IMG/VR virus record: IMGVR_UViG_3300028025_004617
Location: 1 to 64,000 of that record
Length of the DNA stretch: 64,000 bases
From: a virus
Reading direction: 5' to 3' (one strand)
Shown piece by piece: positions 1 to 6,572 of this stretch. The notes beneath the pieces are model-generated. The model had not been told where the DNA came from, searched no databases, and worked only from the letters and a program-made list of their open reading frames with translations. Made by a program: the position numbers and the translations under genes. How positions within the stretch are numbered: position 1 is the first letter of the stretch; each line of letters begins with the position of its first letter.

Positions 1-14
1 GTATATATTTTAGT

Positions 15-167
15 ATGGCATGTAAAAATTGTAAGAATAAGGACGACTTTAAGAAAGAAATGTACGATTCCACCAAATTGGTTGATAACTGGGTTATTTG
101 GTTTGCAATTATTTGGTCCGGATTGGCAATTTATGGTTTTTATTCGTTAATCACCAAATTTTTATGA
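15..167 (+). CDS. Small membrane protein, 50 aa, unknown function
   Basis: An ATG at 15 opens a 50-codon frame ending in TGA at 165-167. The N-terminus is hydrophilic with a Cys-x-x-Cys pair (MACKNCKNK). A single hydrophobic helix follows at about residues 25-46 (WVIWFAIIWSGLAIYGFY), so this looks like a small single-pass membrane protein. The stop overlaps a possible ATG of the next gene (ATGA at 164-167), which suggests translational coupling. An AT-rich stretch (TATATTTTAG) lies just before the start. No family was recognised. The gene sits at the window edge, so the upstream context is missing. Confidence 0.5.
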   Translation: MACKNCKNKDDFKKEMYDSTKLVDNWVIWFAIIWSGLAIYGFYSLITKFL

Positions 168-232
168 AAAATGGGAAATATTTTATAGTACTTTTTTCAA
201 ACAAAAAGAAAATTAAAATACTCTATAAGTGT

Positions 233-802
233 ATGCAAAAAACCACAGTATATGAGTATTGGAGGGAATTTAAAACCCAAAGAAAACCACCATTCGTTAA
301 GGTTCAAGGGGGTAAGAGAAATCAGGATGTTATATTTGAATTGGCTTTAATATTTCCAAATAATAGATGGGTAACTCAAGTATGGGTCAAAGATAGTTTA
401 GGTAGGAATGAACCAGCAATTATTGAGGATAATAAATTTCGTATTAAAGAAATTGTCCCATATTGGCAAGAAGAGTTGATTTATGATTTTCAGACCAAGA
501 AAAGAATAAGGTATCACGAAATGATGGAATACATCACATCGGTTAAAGACATTGCACAAATTTTTACGTTAAATAAGAACTTGTTCGTACAAATTGAGAA
601 TGATGTGAGAATGTTTGGTAATAAAAATAAATTTGATTCCGAAAGATTGTTTGATATCGTAAGAGAAGACTTACTAAAAAGAAAACGTGGAAATTTTATT
701 TTTGTTAAGGATATTAATACTCATCAAAGAACTCTATTATATAATTTACTTGAGAGTAAGGGGTTTAAAAGAACTGAACTTTTTAGACATTATTCGTATT
801 AA
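233..802 (+). CDS. Hypothetical protein, about 189 aa
   Basis: The open frame begins upstream with a TTG at 98, which overlaps the 50-aa gene and is unlikely. The credible starts are ATG 164, overlapping the previous stop as ATGA, and ATG 233, giving MQKTTVYEYWREF. I chose 233 because the residues between the two starts are low-complexity Lys/Ile. The protein is soluble-looking, mixed alpha/beta, rich in aromatic and basic residues, with no signal peptide or membrane segment. No known motif was recognised. It converges with the minus-strand gene ending at 783, the two sharing about 20 bp. It is one of only three + strand genes in the window. Confidence 0.65.
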   Translation: MQKTTVYEYWREFKTQRKPPFVKVQGGKRNQDVIFELALIFPNNRWVTQVWVKDSLGRNEPAIIEDNKFRIKEIVPYWQEELIYDFQTKKRIRYHEMMEYITSVKDIAQIFTLNKNLFVQIENDVRMFGNKNKFDSERLFDIVREDLLKRKRGNFIFVKDINTHQRTLLYNLLESKGFKRTELFRHYSY

Positions 803-1016
803 AAATAATATCTACCAAACCGATTGTTATATTAAATGAGTCTTTTGGTTTTTCCATTTTCATTCCATATTTTTTCTGTATTGTATCGAACGCCTTTAGA
901 AATTCTTGATTTGATAGTTCTAATACGATTGTTGTTGACTTTGTATCGGCATTAATTTTTTCTAATAAGTCACTTATTATTGCCAATTGATTTAATATGT
1001 CACCTTTTCTTTCCAT
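783..1016 (-). CDS. Small hypothetical protein, 77 aa
   Basis: ATG start (CAT at 1014-1016). The predicted protein is mainly helical at its N-terminus (about residues 1-30) with a short beta-like C-terminus. No membrane segment or known motif is seen. Its start overlaps the end of the upstream 65-aa frame by 17 nt, in the pattern of a tightly packed phage operon. Its 3' end overlaps the convergent + strand gene. Function unknown. Confidence 0.55.
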   Translation of the reverse strand: MERKGDILNQLAIISDLLEKINADTKSTTIVLELSNQEFLKAFDTIQKKYGMKMEKPKDSFNITIGLVDIIFNTNNV

Positions 1017-1197
1017 AACCTAATATCTTTAATATTTTATCTATTATAGATACTTTCTTTTCCGGTTTAAATAAGTCCGTTTTATTTAATTTTTTAATTT
1101 CTTCAATCATCTGAATCTTCTGTATCTCTATCTCCTTCTTGTCCTTCTCTATCTCCTTCTTCAACCAATCCGATGCCTGTTGTAATCTCTTGTCCAT
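1000..1197 (-). CDS. Small charged coiled-coil protein, 65 aa (start uncertain)
   Basis: Lys/Glu-rich helical protein. The longest ATG start at 1197 makes it overlap the upstream 151-aa gene by 95 nt in another frame. An internal ATG at 1108-1110 (MIEEIKKLNK) would give 36 aa and an 8-nt overlap with the upstream stop. The first 29 residues are encoded by a short repetitive purine-rich stretch that also encodes the acidic tail of the upstream protein, so their charged pattern may be incidental. The C-terminal half (LFKPEKKVSIIDKILKILGYG) looks more like a real protein segment. Function unknown. Confidence 0.45.
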   Translation of the reverse strand: MDKRLQQASDWLKKEIEKDKKEIEIQKIQMIEEIKKLNKTDLFKPEKKVSIIDKILKILGYGKKR

Positions 1198-1558
1198 AGT
1201 CGTTTAATAGATTTATGTCTTTAAGTTTGTCTAACGATTCTTTCTTAAATAATTCTTGTAGTTCTTTTACTTTCTGTTGGAATAACTTTTGTTTTTCCTC
1301 TTCGTCTCTATTGATTTGCAAAATCTCCAATGCACATGCAAATACAACATCGTAACCATCTTGCGTTCCGTTTGATATCAAAGATAATAATGTAAACTTT
1401 TCATTCTTATCTTGTATTTTAATTTTAATGGACCGATATGGTTTTACAATATCTTCATATCTCCAAGTCAATGGTAATTTTATATCCAAACTCACATTCC
1501 CTTCGATCTCTCTTAAAGAATGAAAATGAGGTCTTAATGATTTTATATTTTCAAACAC
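1103..1558 (-). CDS. Hypothetical protein, 151 aa, GTG start
   Basis: Begins at a GTG (CAC at 1556-1558). The N-terminal two thirds look like a compact alpha/beta domain (LPLTWRYEDIVKPYRSIKIK). A Lys/Glu/Gln helix follows at about residues 84-118, then a very acidic, probably disordered tail ending EDSDD. The acidic tail is encoded by a GAAGGAGATAGAGA-type direct repeat that overlaps the next gene. No family was recognised. It is probably cotranscribed with the small genes on either side. Confidence 0.6.
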   Translation of the reverse strand: MFENIKSLRPHFHSLREIEGNVSLDIKLPLTWRYEDIVKPYRSIKIKIQDKNEKFTLLSLISNGTQDGYDVVFACALEILQINRDEEEKQKLFQQKVKELQELFKKESLDKLKDINLLNDYGQEITTGIGLVEEGDREGQEGDRDTEDSDD

Positions 1559-1562
1559 GTTG

Positions 1563-1739
1563 TTAAATTAATATATAGGTTATGATATATGATATCGATA
1601 GTAATAGTGAAATATTTTCCACCTTACCTAACGTCATAGGTTGCGGATTGTCTTGAGTAAGTTTCATCACAAACTCTAAAATTACTCTTAACGAGTAAAG
1701 TATACTCAACACAAATAAAAATAATTTAATTTGCTCCAT
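1563..1739 (-). CDS. Small two-helix membrane protein, 58 aa
   Basis: ATG (CAT at 1737-1739), stop TAA at 1563-1565. The frame fills an otherwise empty stretch exactly, overlapping the end of the H1-like gene upstream by 14 nt. Two hydrophobic segments are visible, at about residues 4-24 (IKLFLFVLSILYSLRVILEF) and 44-58 (ISLLLSISYIITYILI). A short polar loop containing NPQP lies between them. It is below the usual annotation cut-off length but its position in the operon supports it. A role in the membrane is inferred from hydrophobicity only. Confidence 0.55.
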   Translation of the reverse strand: MEQIKLFLFVLSILYSLRVILEFVMKLTQDNPQPMTLGKVENISLLLSISYIITYILI

Positions 1740-1914
1740 CATGTTTTTTCATTTCATCTAGTATGTCCTTACGATACACCGCAATAAGGAGTTTTATTTC
1801 TTGTGCATATTTTCTCGCTCTAATTGATGCACTTCGATTTCCTTTATCGTATACTTTTTGAGTATCGACTGACATTTTCTCAACTAGATCTTTAATTTTA
1901 GTTAAAGTCTGCAT
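1726..1914 (-). CDS. Histone H1-like (Hc1-type) DNA-binding protein, 62 aa
   Basis: The frame extends upstream to a TTG, but the first ATG (CAT at 1912-1914) gives MQTLTKIKDLVEK, which matches where this family normally begins. The core VYDKGNRSASIRARKYAQEI closely resembles the KGN-x-AA-x-R-x-RK-x-x-QEIK signature of the small histone-H1-like proteins common in Bacteroidota (Hc1 family). Known family members are short, basic and bind DNA non-specifically. Here the protein could compact phage DNA or act on host chromatin; that is inference. It lies among small early-type genes. Confidence 0.72.
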   Translation of the reverse strand: MQTLTKIKDLVEKMSVDTQKVYDKGNRSASIRARKYAQEIKLLIAVYRKDILDEMKKHDGAN

Positions 1915-1953
1915 AATAATTTCAGTTTTTAATATCAATATACGGGAAAAAAT

Positions 1954-2409
1954 CTACTTTTTCAAGTTTTGTTCAAATAATTTATAAATTTCGGTTAACA
2001 TATCTAATTCAGATCTGGTCTTCCTATATTTGAAGTTGAATAACTTATCAAAATACTCGTAAATTCTAATGGGGTGGTCATCTAATTTATTAAAATAATA
2101 TGCTTCGAGGAAGAAATTCCAGAAATATTCATAATAATTACCCCTCTCTTTGAAGTATATTTTCTCCTTATTGAAGTTATCTATTGTTCTATCCCAACAC
2201 CAAGTAAAGTGGTTTCTTTGGTCTTCTTCTAATTCGGTAACGTCAGCTCCCATGAATGTTTGGTCAACTAACACATATAAAGATACAAGAAAGTCGTGAA
2301 AAAGTTCTGTTTTCTCACGACTTATATTGTAGGCTCGATGCCAAATATCTATTTGATGTTTATAACTCTCGGATGAGACAAACTCTAAATAACCCTCTCT
2401 ATTCTCCAT
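1954..2409 (-). CDS. Hypothetical protein, 151 aa
   Basis: ATG start at 2409. A helical protein unusually rich in Trp, Tyr and Phe (for example YYEYFWNFFLEAYYF near residue 92) with many acidic residues. No signal peptide or transmembrane helix of full length is seen. No motif was recognised. It stands between the H1-like gene and the virion-associated zinc-ribbon protein. Confidence 0.6.
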   Translation of the reverse strand: MENREGYLEFVSSESYKHQIDIWHRAYNISREKTELFHDFLVSLYVLVDQTFMGADVTELEEDQRNHFTWCWDRTIDNFNKEKIYFKERGNYYEYFWNFFLEAYYFNKLDDHPIRIYEYFDKLFNFKYRKTRSELDMLTEIYKLFEQNLKK

Positions 2410-2458
2410 AATCCTAACTTATTAAAATATAAGGATAAAAGAAAATAAAACGAAGATA

Positions 2459-3607
2459 TTATTGAGTTTTTTCGTTATAATTTGTAAGTTTTTTAATTTT
2501 TTCCATTTCTTCTAAAAGAACTGAATTGGTACTTACTTTAGACTCATTAACCGATTTAATTGGTAATGGTTCTTTTTTATACAACGGCTCTGATTTTTTA
2601 TCTTCAGATTTTCTTTTAACTTCCTTTTCTAATTTTTTTGGTAAATCTGTTTTAACGACATTTGCAACATCATCACTACCATTACCCATTAATCTATCAC
2701 CATCAATCGCCATTTTCAATCTTTTCTTAAATTGTTCAGATGGTTCATTGTCATATTCTAAATTCTCTAATCCACGTCCTCTTTGGTCTGCAACAAATTC
2801 GTCTTCTTCTTCTGTGTTGTTTACCTTAACACTATCACCTTCTTTGTTTTGTTCAGGGAATTTGTTGTTATTATTACCTGGAATTGATAAGTAATCTTTC
2901 ATTTTCTTATCGACACCTGATAAATATGAGTTATTTTCTACTCCACTTTCTTTATGTGATTTTTTAGCTGCATCTAAACCTGGAACCGATTCGTTAACCA
3001 TCTTAGTGATTAAGTTGATTAATTCAGATTCAGTTAAACGTAATGTTTTCTTTTTAGATTCATACATTCCACCACCACATTCACATATCTCTTTACCACA
3101 TTCTTCGCATGTTCCTTCGTTAACATCTTCCATAGTTGGTCCACCACATTCATCACATTGTTCTTCTTCTCTTAATTCTTCTTCTTCCATTTGATTCCAA
3201 CATTCCTCAACGTCATGTTCTTTTCCGTCAACAGTGAATGATTTTTCACCTTTTTCTTTGGCGTCCAACATTGCTTTAACGAATGCGTTACCTTCCATTG
3301 GTTCTTGATTTTCCATATTTGTATTTTCTTTTTCTTCTAATTCTTGTCCCATTTGGTCTAATTTTTCAATCATGTCCGCATGAGATTCGTATACTTTTTT
3401 ATCGATTAATAATTCTTTTTTTGAATGCTTATTATCTTGTATATATCTTTCAGCCTCTTCCTGTGTATTAAAAGTATCAACAGGTTCTCCTTCGTGTGTT
3501 ACGTGATAAACCTCTTTTTTACCTCCTAATGATTCCTTAATGATGGTTTTTCTTACCTCTTGGGAAACCACACTTTCAATAATTTGTGTTAGTTCGCTTA
3601 TTCTCAT
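2459..3607 (-). CDS. Acidic zinc-ribbon protein with repeated helical motif, 382 aa
   Basis: A largely hydrophilic, acidic protein. Two copies of a short amphipathic helix motif occur, at residues 1-26 (MRISELTQIIESVVSQEV) and 188-207 (TLRLTESELINLITKMVNES). A Cys cluster at residues 151-177 (CDECGG, CEECG, CECGGG) looks like a zinc ribbon. The rest is Glu/Lys/Asn-rich and probably disordered. LTESEL-type helices recur in proteins of large T4-like phages, so a structural or internal-head role is possible but unproven. A GATATTTATT motif lies 4 nt before the start, inside the end of the neighbouring gene region. Confidence 0.6.
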   Translation of the reverse strand: MRISELTQIIESVVSQEVRKTIIKESLGGKKEVYHVTHEGEPVDTFNTQEEAERYIQDNKHSKKELLIDKKVYESHADMIEKLDQMGQELEEKENTNMENQEPMEGNAFVKAMLDAKEKGEKSFTVDGKEHDVEECWNQMEEEELREEEQCDECGGPTMEDVNEGTCEECGKEICECGGGMYESKKKTLRLTESELINLITKMVNESVPGLDAAKKSHKESGVENNSYLSGVDKKMKDYLSIPGNNNNKFPEQNKEGDSVKVNNTEEEDEFVADQRGRGLENLEYDNEPSEQFKKRLKMAIDGDRLMGNGSDDVANVVKTDLPKKLEKEVKRKSEDKKSEPLYKKEPLPIKSVNESKVSTNSVLLEEMEKIKKLTNYNEKTQ

Positions 3608-3608
3608 A

Positions 3609-4958
3609 CTAAATAAATATCTTAGTTATCTCATTTAATACAATTTTTTCCATTTCCTTATATGGAATACCGAATTTTTTTGATGTTTCGGTAATTGCAT
3701 CCTTTATTTCTTGGTCTTCTTTGATGAAATCCAATGCTCCGGTGTTCCCTTGATTACAATATGGGAACTTTTTACACTTATCTTTAACCTTTACAAATAC
3801 ACTATCGGGACCTCCCCACTTAGGGAAATTTTTATCTTTTACCGCTCTACCCTTGTAGATACTATCGGGACCATCAATTTTTAATGGGTTTTTACGTCCA
3901 CCCTTGGTTGTTTTACCAAAAGCCGGTACATCATATGATCCAGATGAACTTGCGTCGGTAGCCTCTTTAAATTCAATCTCCTGTTCTTCAGTTAATTTAG
4001 CATTATTAATTTTATGTATTTCTCTCTTAATCATTGGACCGAAAGCATTTCCTTCATATGAACCAGATGACGATGCGTCCGTTTGCTCTTTCGTTTCCTT
4101 TTTCGGTTCAATACCTTTTTTCTTCATATTGATTGCTATAGCCGCTTGTTGAGCGGGACTTGAAGCTTCGTTTGTTTTTGTCTTCTTCACACAATTTGGA
4201 TATCTTTTACCAAACATTGTTTTCATTCCCTTTTGTGTGTAACCCTTCCAACACTTTTCATTAAGGTCGGTTTTTATATTATTAATAACTTCTTCCTCAA
4301 TATTGGATTTTTTCAATTTTGTATAATAACTTGGGTTTTCCCATAAATGGTCCATAGCTATCTCTTTTGCTTTATCTTTATCGTCAGTATGTTCCATTTC
4401 AATTTTAATACCCATTTCCAACTCTTTCTTTAAGGATTGGACCATATTATCTATATGATAATAGTTCTTTGCGTCGTGTTTCTTTGCTATTTGAATCAAA
4501 GATTTATTATCGGCATTACCTCCCTTTAATAATTCAGATTCGTTCATATCCTCACCAATCTCACCTATAAAAACTTTGGGGTTAACACCCATCGCCGCTG
4601 CGGTACATAATCTTGTGTTTCCCGCAATAAGAATATATCTATCGCCCATTTTTAAAATTAGGGGTCTTTCATATTCATTATTTTCAATATCTTTTTTTAA
4701 TTCTTTAGGGTTTCTTTTTTTATATTTTTTCGCAATCTTCATTACTGAAACCCAATCATCCTTTTCAATTGTATTAGACTCTGTGTTTTCCAATTTAAGC
4801 CAAACATCTTCTATAAGTGTTTGTTCCTTCAATCCATCAAAAGAGCGCACGAGTTCCTCCACGGAAATGTCTATTTTCTCCTTTCTTCTTAAATCTTGCG
4901 ATGTTCTTTGAAACTCCTCTATTTCACCCTCAATATCCGGCTTAAAAATTTTTTCCAT
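3609..4958 (-). CDS. ParB/sulfiredoxin-like domain protein with phage repeat motifs, 449 aa
   Basis: Residues 95-135 (RPLILKMGDRYILIAGNTRL) match the core of ParB/sulfiredoxin-like nuclease domains, where the G-N-T/H-R motif binds nucleotide. Residues 185-216 (EMEHTDDKDKAKEIAMDHL) resemble the DUF5661 segment. Residues 236-258 (CWKGYTQKGMKTMFGKRYP) match a short motif found in many T4-like phage proteins. Two near-copies of TDASSSGSY occur at about 293 and 334. The gene forms a TAATG overlap with the 79-aa gene upstream. A modular, possibly virion-associated protein; the biochemical role is unknown. Confidence 0.6.
   Translation of the reverse strand: MEKIFKPDIEGEIEEFQRTSQDLRRKEKIDISVEELVRSFDGLKEQTLIEDVWLKLENTESNTIEKDDWVSVMKIAKKYKKRNPKELKKDIENNEYERPLILKMGDRYILIAGNTRLCTAAAMGVNPKVFIGEIGEDMNESELLKGGNADNKSLIQIAKKHDAKNYYHIDNMVQSLKKELEMGIKIEMEHTDDKDKAKEIAMDHLWENPSYYTKLKKSNIEEEVINNIKTDLNEKCWKGYTQKGMKTMFGKRYPNCVKKTKTNEASSPAQQAAIAINMKKKGIEPKKETKEQTDASSSGSYEGNAFGPMIKREIHKINNAKLTEEQEIEFKEATDASSSGSYDVPAFGKTTKGGRKNPLKIDGPDSIYKGRAVKDKNFPKWGGPDSVFVKVKDKCKKFPYCNQGNTGALDFIKEDQEIKDAITETSKKFGIPYKEMEKIVLNEITKIFI
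3612..3621 (-). promoter_or_regulatory. GATATTTATT motif, 4 nt before ATG 3607
   Basis: Coding-strand copy of the start-proximal motif, overlapping the end of the upstream ParB-like gene. Confidence 0.4.
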
Positions 4959-5197
4959 TATCTAACGTTCTTTAATGATGTTTCCCAAAATGACTTTCTT
5001 TGCCACAATGTTTTAAATAATTCAACAACAACTTTAGTAGAAAGGTCAATTATTTTATCATCAATCTTTTTTGTACCTAACTCATCTTGAATAGTTTTTA
5101 CTACCATTTTGTGAACTTGAGTACTATTCATGAAATCTCTAATCTCCTTTTGGGTGATTTTTTCTATCTGTTTCTTATCTTGTTCACTAAGTGCCAT
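4958..5197 (-). CDS. Small helical protein, 79 aa
   Basis: ATG start at 5197. All-helical, charged sequence (ITQKEIRDFMNSTQVHKMVV) with no Cys motif or membrane segment. Start and stop both form TAATG overlaps with neighbours, so three genes (3609-5703) look translationally coupled. Function unknown; the constant neighbourhood suggests a partner of the ParB-like or 168-aa proteins. Confidence 0.62.
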   Translation of the reverse strand: MALSEQDKKQIEKITQKEIRDFMNSTQVHKMVVKTIQDELGTKKIDDKIIDLSTKVVVELFKTLWQRKSFWETSLKNVR

Positions 5198-5703
5198 TAT
5201 ATATTATTATCTCTTTGTGTTATCATTGGTTCCATGGTAGTTTTGTAAGTTTCTTCAAACTTTACTAATTTTTCCATAACGACCAAAGTCTCAGCTTCGA
5301 TTTTTAACATTTCGGCGTTTACATAAACACCACTCTCTTCACCCGCAATAAACACAAAACTCACATCTTCGTCAGTTAGTTTACCATCCAATCTAATTTG
5401 TCTTTCACTTATTGTCATCCCCGGCTCGAATTCAACGATTTGAGAAACTTGTTGTCTAAAATTATCAATTAAACCGGATATTGCAGTCTTTTGTTCATCC
5501 TGTAATCCCATATCAGACTCGTCAGTTGATAACATTTTAACGTCAACATCGTTGATTACGATAACGTCATTATTAATTTCACGTTCTTGTTCGGGTGTTT
5601 GTGGTTCTGCCTGCTCTCTTAGAGTTCTACTTGATGTCTTAGCTTCACTAATATTTCTAAGAGTGTTTAACATCTTCTTGGTAAAATCGTAATCATTTCT
5701 CAT
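5197..5703 (-). CDS. Hypothetical protein, 168 aa
   Basis: Hydrophilic N-terminus (residues 1-45, Arg/Glu/Gln-rich) followed by a beta-rich domain (VIVINDVDVKMLSTDESD onwards) and a helical C-terminus. No recognised family. It overlaps the amidase-like gene start region by 11 nt and the 79-aa gene by 1 nt. The context of likely structural or assembly genes suggests a virion or assembly role, as inference only. Confidence 0.6.
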   Translation of the reverse strand: MRNDYDFTKKMLNTLRNISEAKTSSRTLREQAEPQTPEQEREINNDVIVINDVDVKMLSTDESDMGLQDEQKTAISGLIDNFRQQVSQIVEFEPGMTISERQIRLDGKLTDEDVSFVFIAGEESGVYVNAEMLKIEAETLVVMEKLVKFEETYKTTMEPMITQRDNNI

Positions 5704-6307
5704 TTTCGTGTGTATTGTTAAAAAAGACCCTAAAATTAAATGAAGGGTTTATATCTGTATAAATACTTGAAAAGTTGGATTTACATATAATTCCCTTGAA
5801 ATTTGATATATTTTCCAAGTATCCTTGTGATGGTACTGTTTGTTTGAATATTCCATGTTCGTCACATAATTTTTCACATAATTTTGCAACAGATTTCATC
5901 TGGTCTTCTCCGTATCTATCCCAAAAATAGTAGTTTCTCCAATTACGAATATATGGTTCGGACCTATATGGGTCACCAATCCAATTATTAAGGATACCAG
6001 TGATGGTATTTTTAGAAAGCCAACCCAAGTTCTCGATTGCTATTTTAATCATCTTATTGTCAATCTTTGGGTTCCCAAAAGTTTTGGATGATTGGTTGGT
6101 GTCGAATAGTTGATAAACATCTCCTAGCTTAGAAACAACAAAATGGGGTATATCTTCATACATCCCATTTTTACGATATTTTATCATGTTAATAAAATCG
6201 TCAACTCTTCTTTGTGTATCGTATAGTAATATCTGTGTTTTCTTAGATTTTCTTCGACTGACATTTAAATTTTTATTATCAATAGTTTCAATTTCATATA
6301 TTGACAT
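5693..6307 (-). CDS. Amidase_2/PGRP-fold-like protein with missing zinc ligands, 204 aa
   Basis: The order of elements resembles N-acetylmuramoyl-L-alanine amidases (Amidase_2/PGRP): a beta strand at 26-30, PHFVVSKLGDVYQLFD at 54-69, IAIENLGWL at 88-96, a helix ending KLCDEHGI, then FKGIICKSNFSSIYTDINPS near 168-187. In active enzymes the corresponding sites read HHT, GHSD and DPGP. Here they read YDT, CKSN and DINPS, so at least two zinc-binding histidines are absent. It is probably not a working amidase and may be a structural or binding version. The start lies 10 bp after the stop of the frameshift extension of the upstream gene. Confidence 0.5.
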   Translation of the reverse strand: MSIYEIETIDNKNLNVSRRKSKKTQILLYDTQRRVDDFINMIKYRKNGMYEDIPHFVVSKLGDVYQLFDTNQSSKTFGNPKIDNKMIKIAIENLGWLSKNTITGILNNWIGDPYRSEPYIRNWRNYYFWDRYGEDQMKSVAKLCEKLCDEHGIFKQTVPSQGYLENISNFKGIICKSNFSSIYTDINPSFNFRVFFNNTHENEK

Positions 6308-6317
6308 TGTTCCACAT

Positions 6318-6572
6318 TTAATTAGTGTTATTGTTTACCTCATCATCTGAATTTGGTATAATAACTTTATTATTTTCCAAATCATAAATTACTTGATTTG
6401 GGTTTATCTCATCCTTTTCCAAATATAACTCTTCGTCGTATTGTTTAGATTTTTTTCCTTTATTTGGTCCGTGTCCATAATAATAAGGAATATGTGTACC
6501 TATATTTGAAAACCTGAGGTTACTCGATAATTGGGTTGAATTTAATTCCTGTGTTTGGGGTTCTGTTTCTAC
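6318..6572 (-). CDS. 84-codon extension of the membrane/coiled-coil protein, reached by -1 frameshift
   Basis: After the A10 run the -1 frame stays open for 84 codons, from GTA at 6572-6570 to TAA at 6318-6320. It encodes a hydrophilic tail (VETEPQTQELNSTQ ... NSDDEVNNNTN). The segment contains no in-frame ATG, so independent translation is unlikely. It fills the otherwise empty 260 bp exactly up to 10 bp before the next gene. The composition (Glu, Asn, Gln, Tyr) matches the preceding protein's C-terminus. The full frameshift product would be 568 aa. An A10-versus-A11 base-calling error would give the same picture. Confidence 0.55.
   Translation of the reverse strand, partial: VETEPQTQELNSTQLSSNLRFSNIGTHIPYYYGHGPNKGKKSKQYDEELYLEKDEINPNQVIYDLENNKVIIPNSDDEVNNNTN

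Noticed and set aside
98-232. N-terminal extension of the first + strand hypothetical gene to position 98
   Set aside because: The codon at 98 is TTG inside the preceding 50-aa gene, and the extra residues are low complexity.
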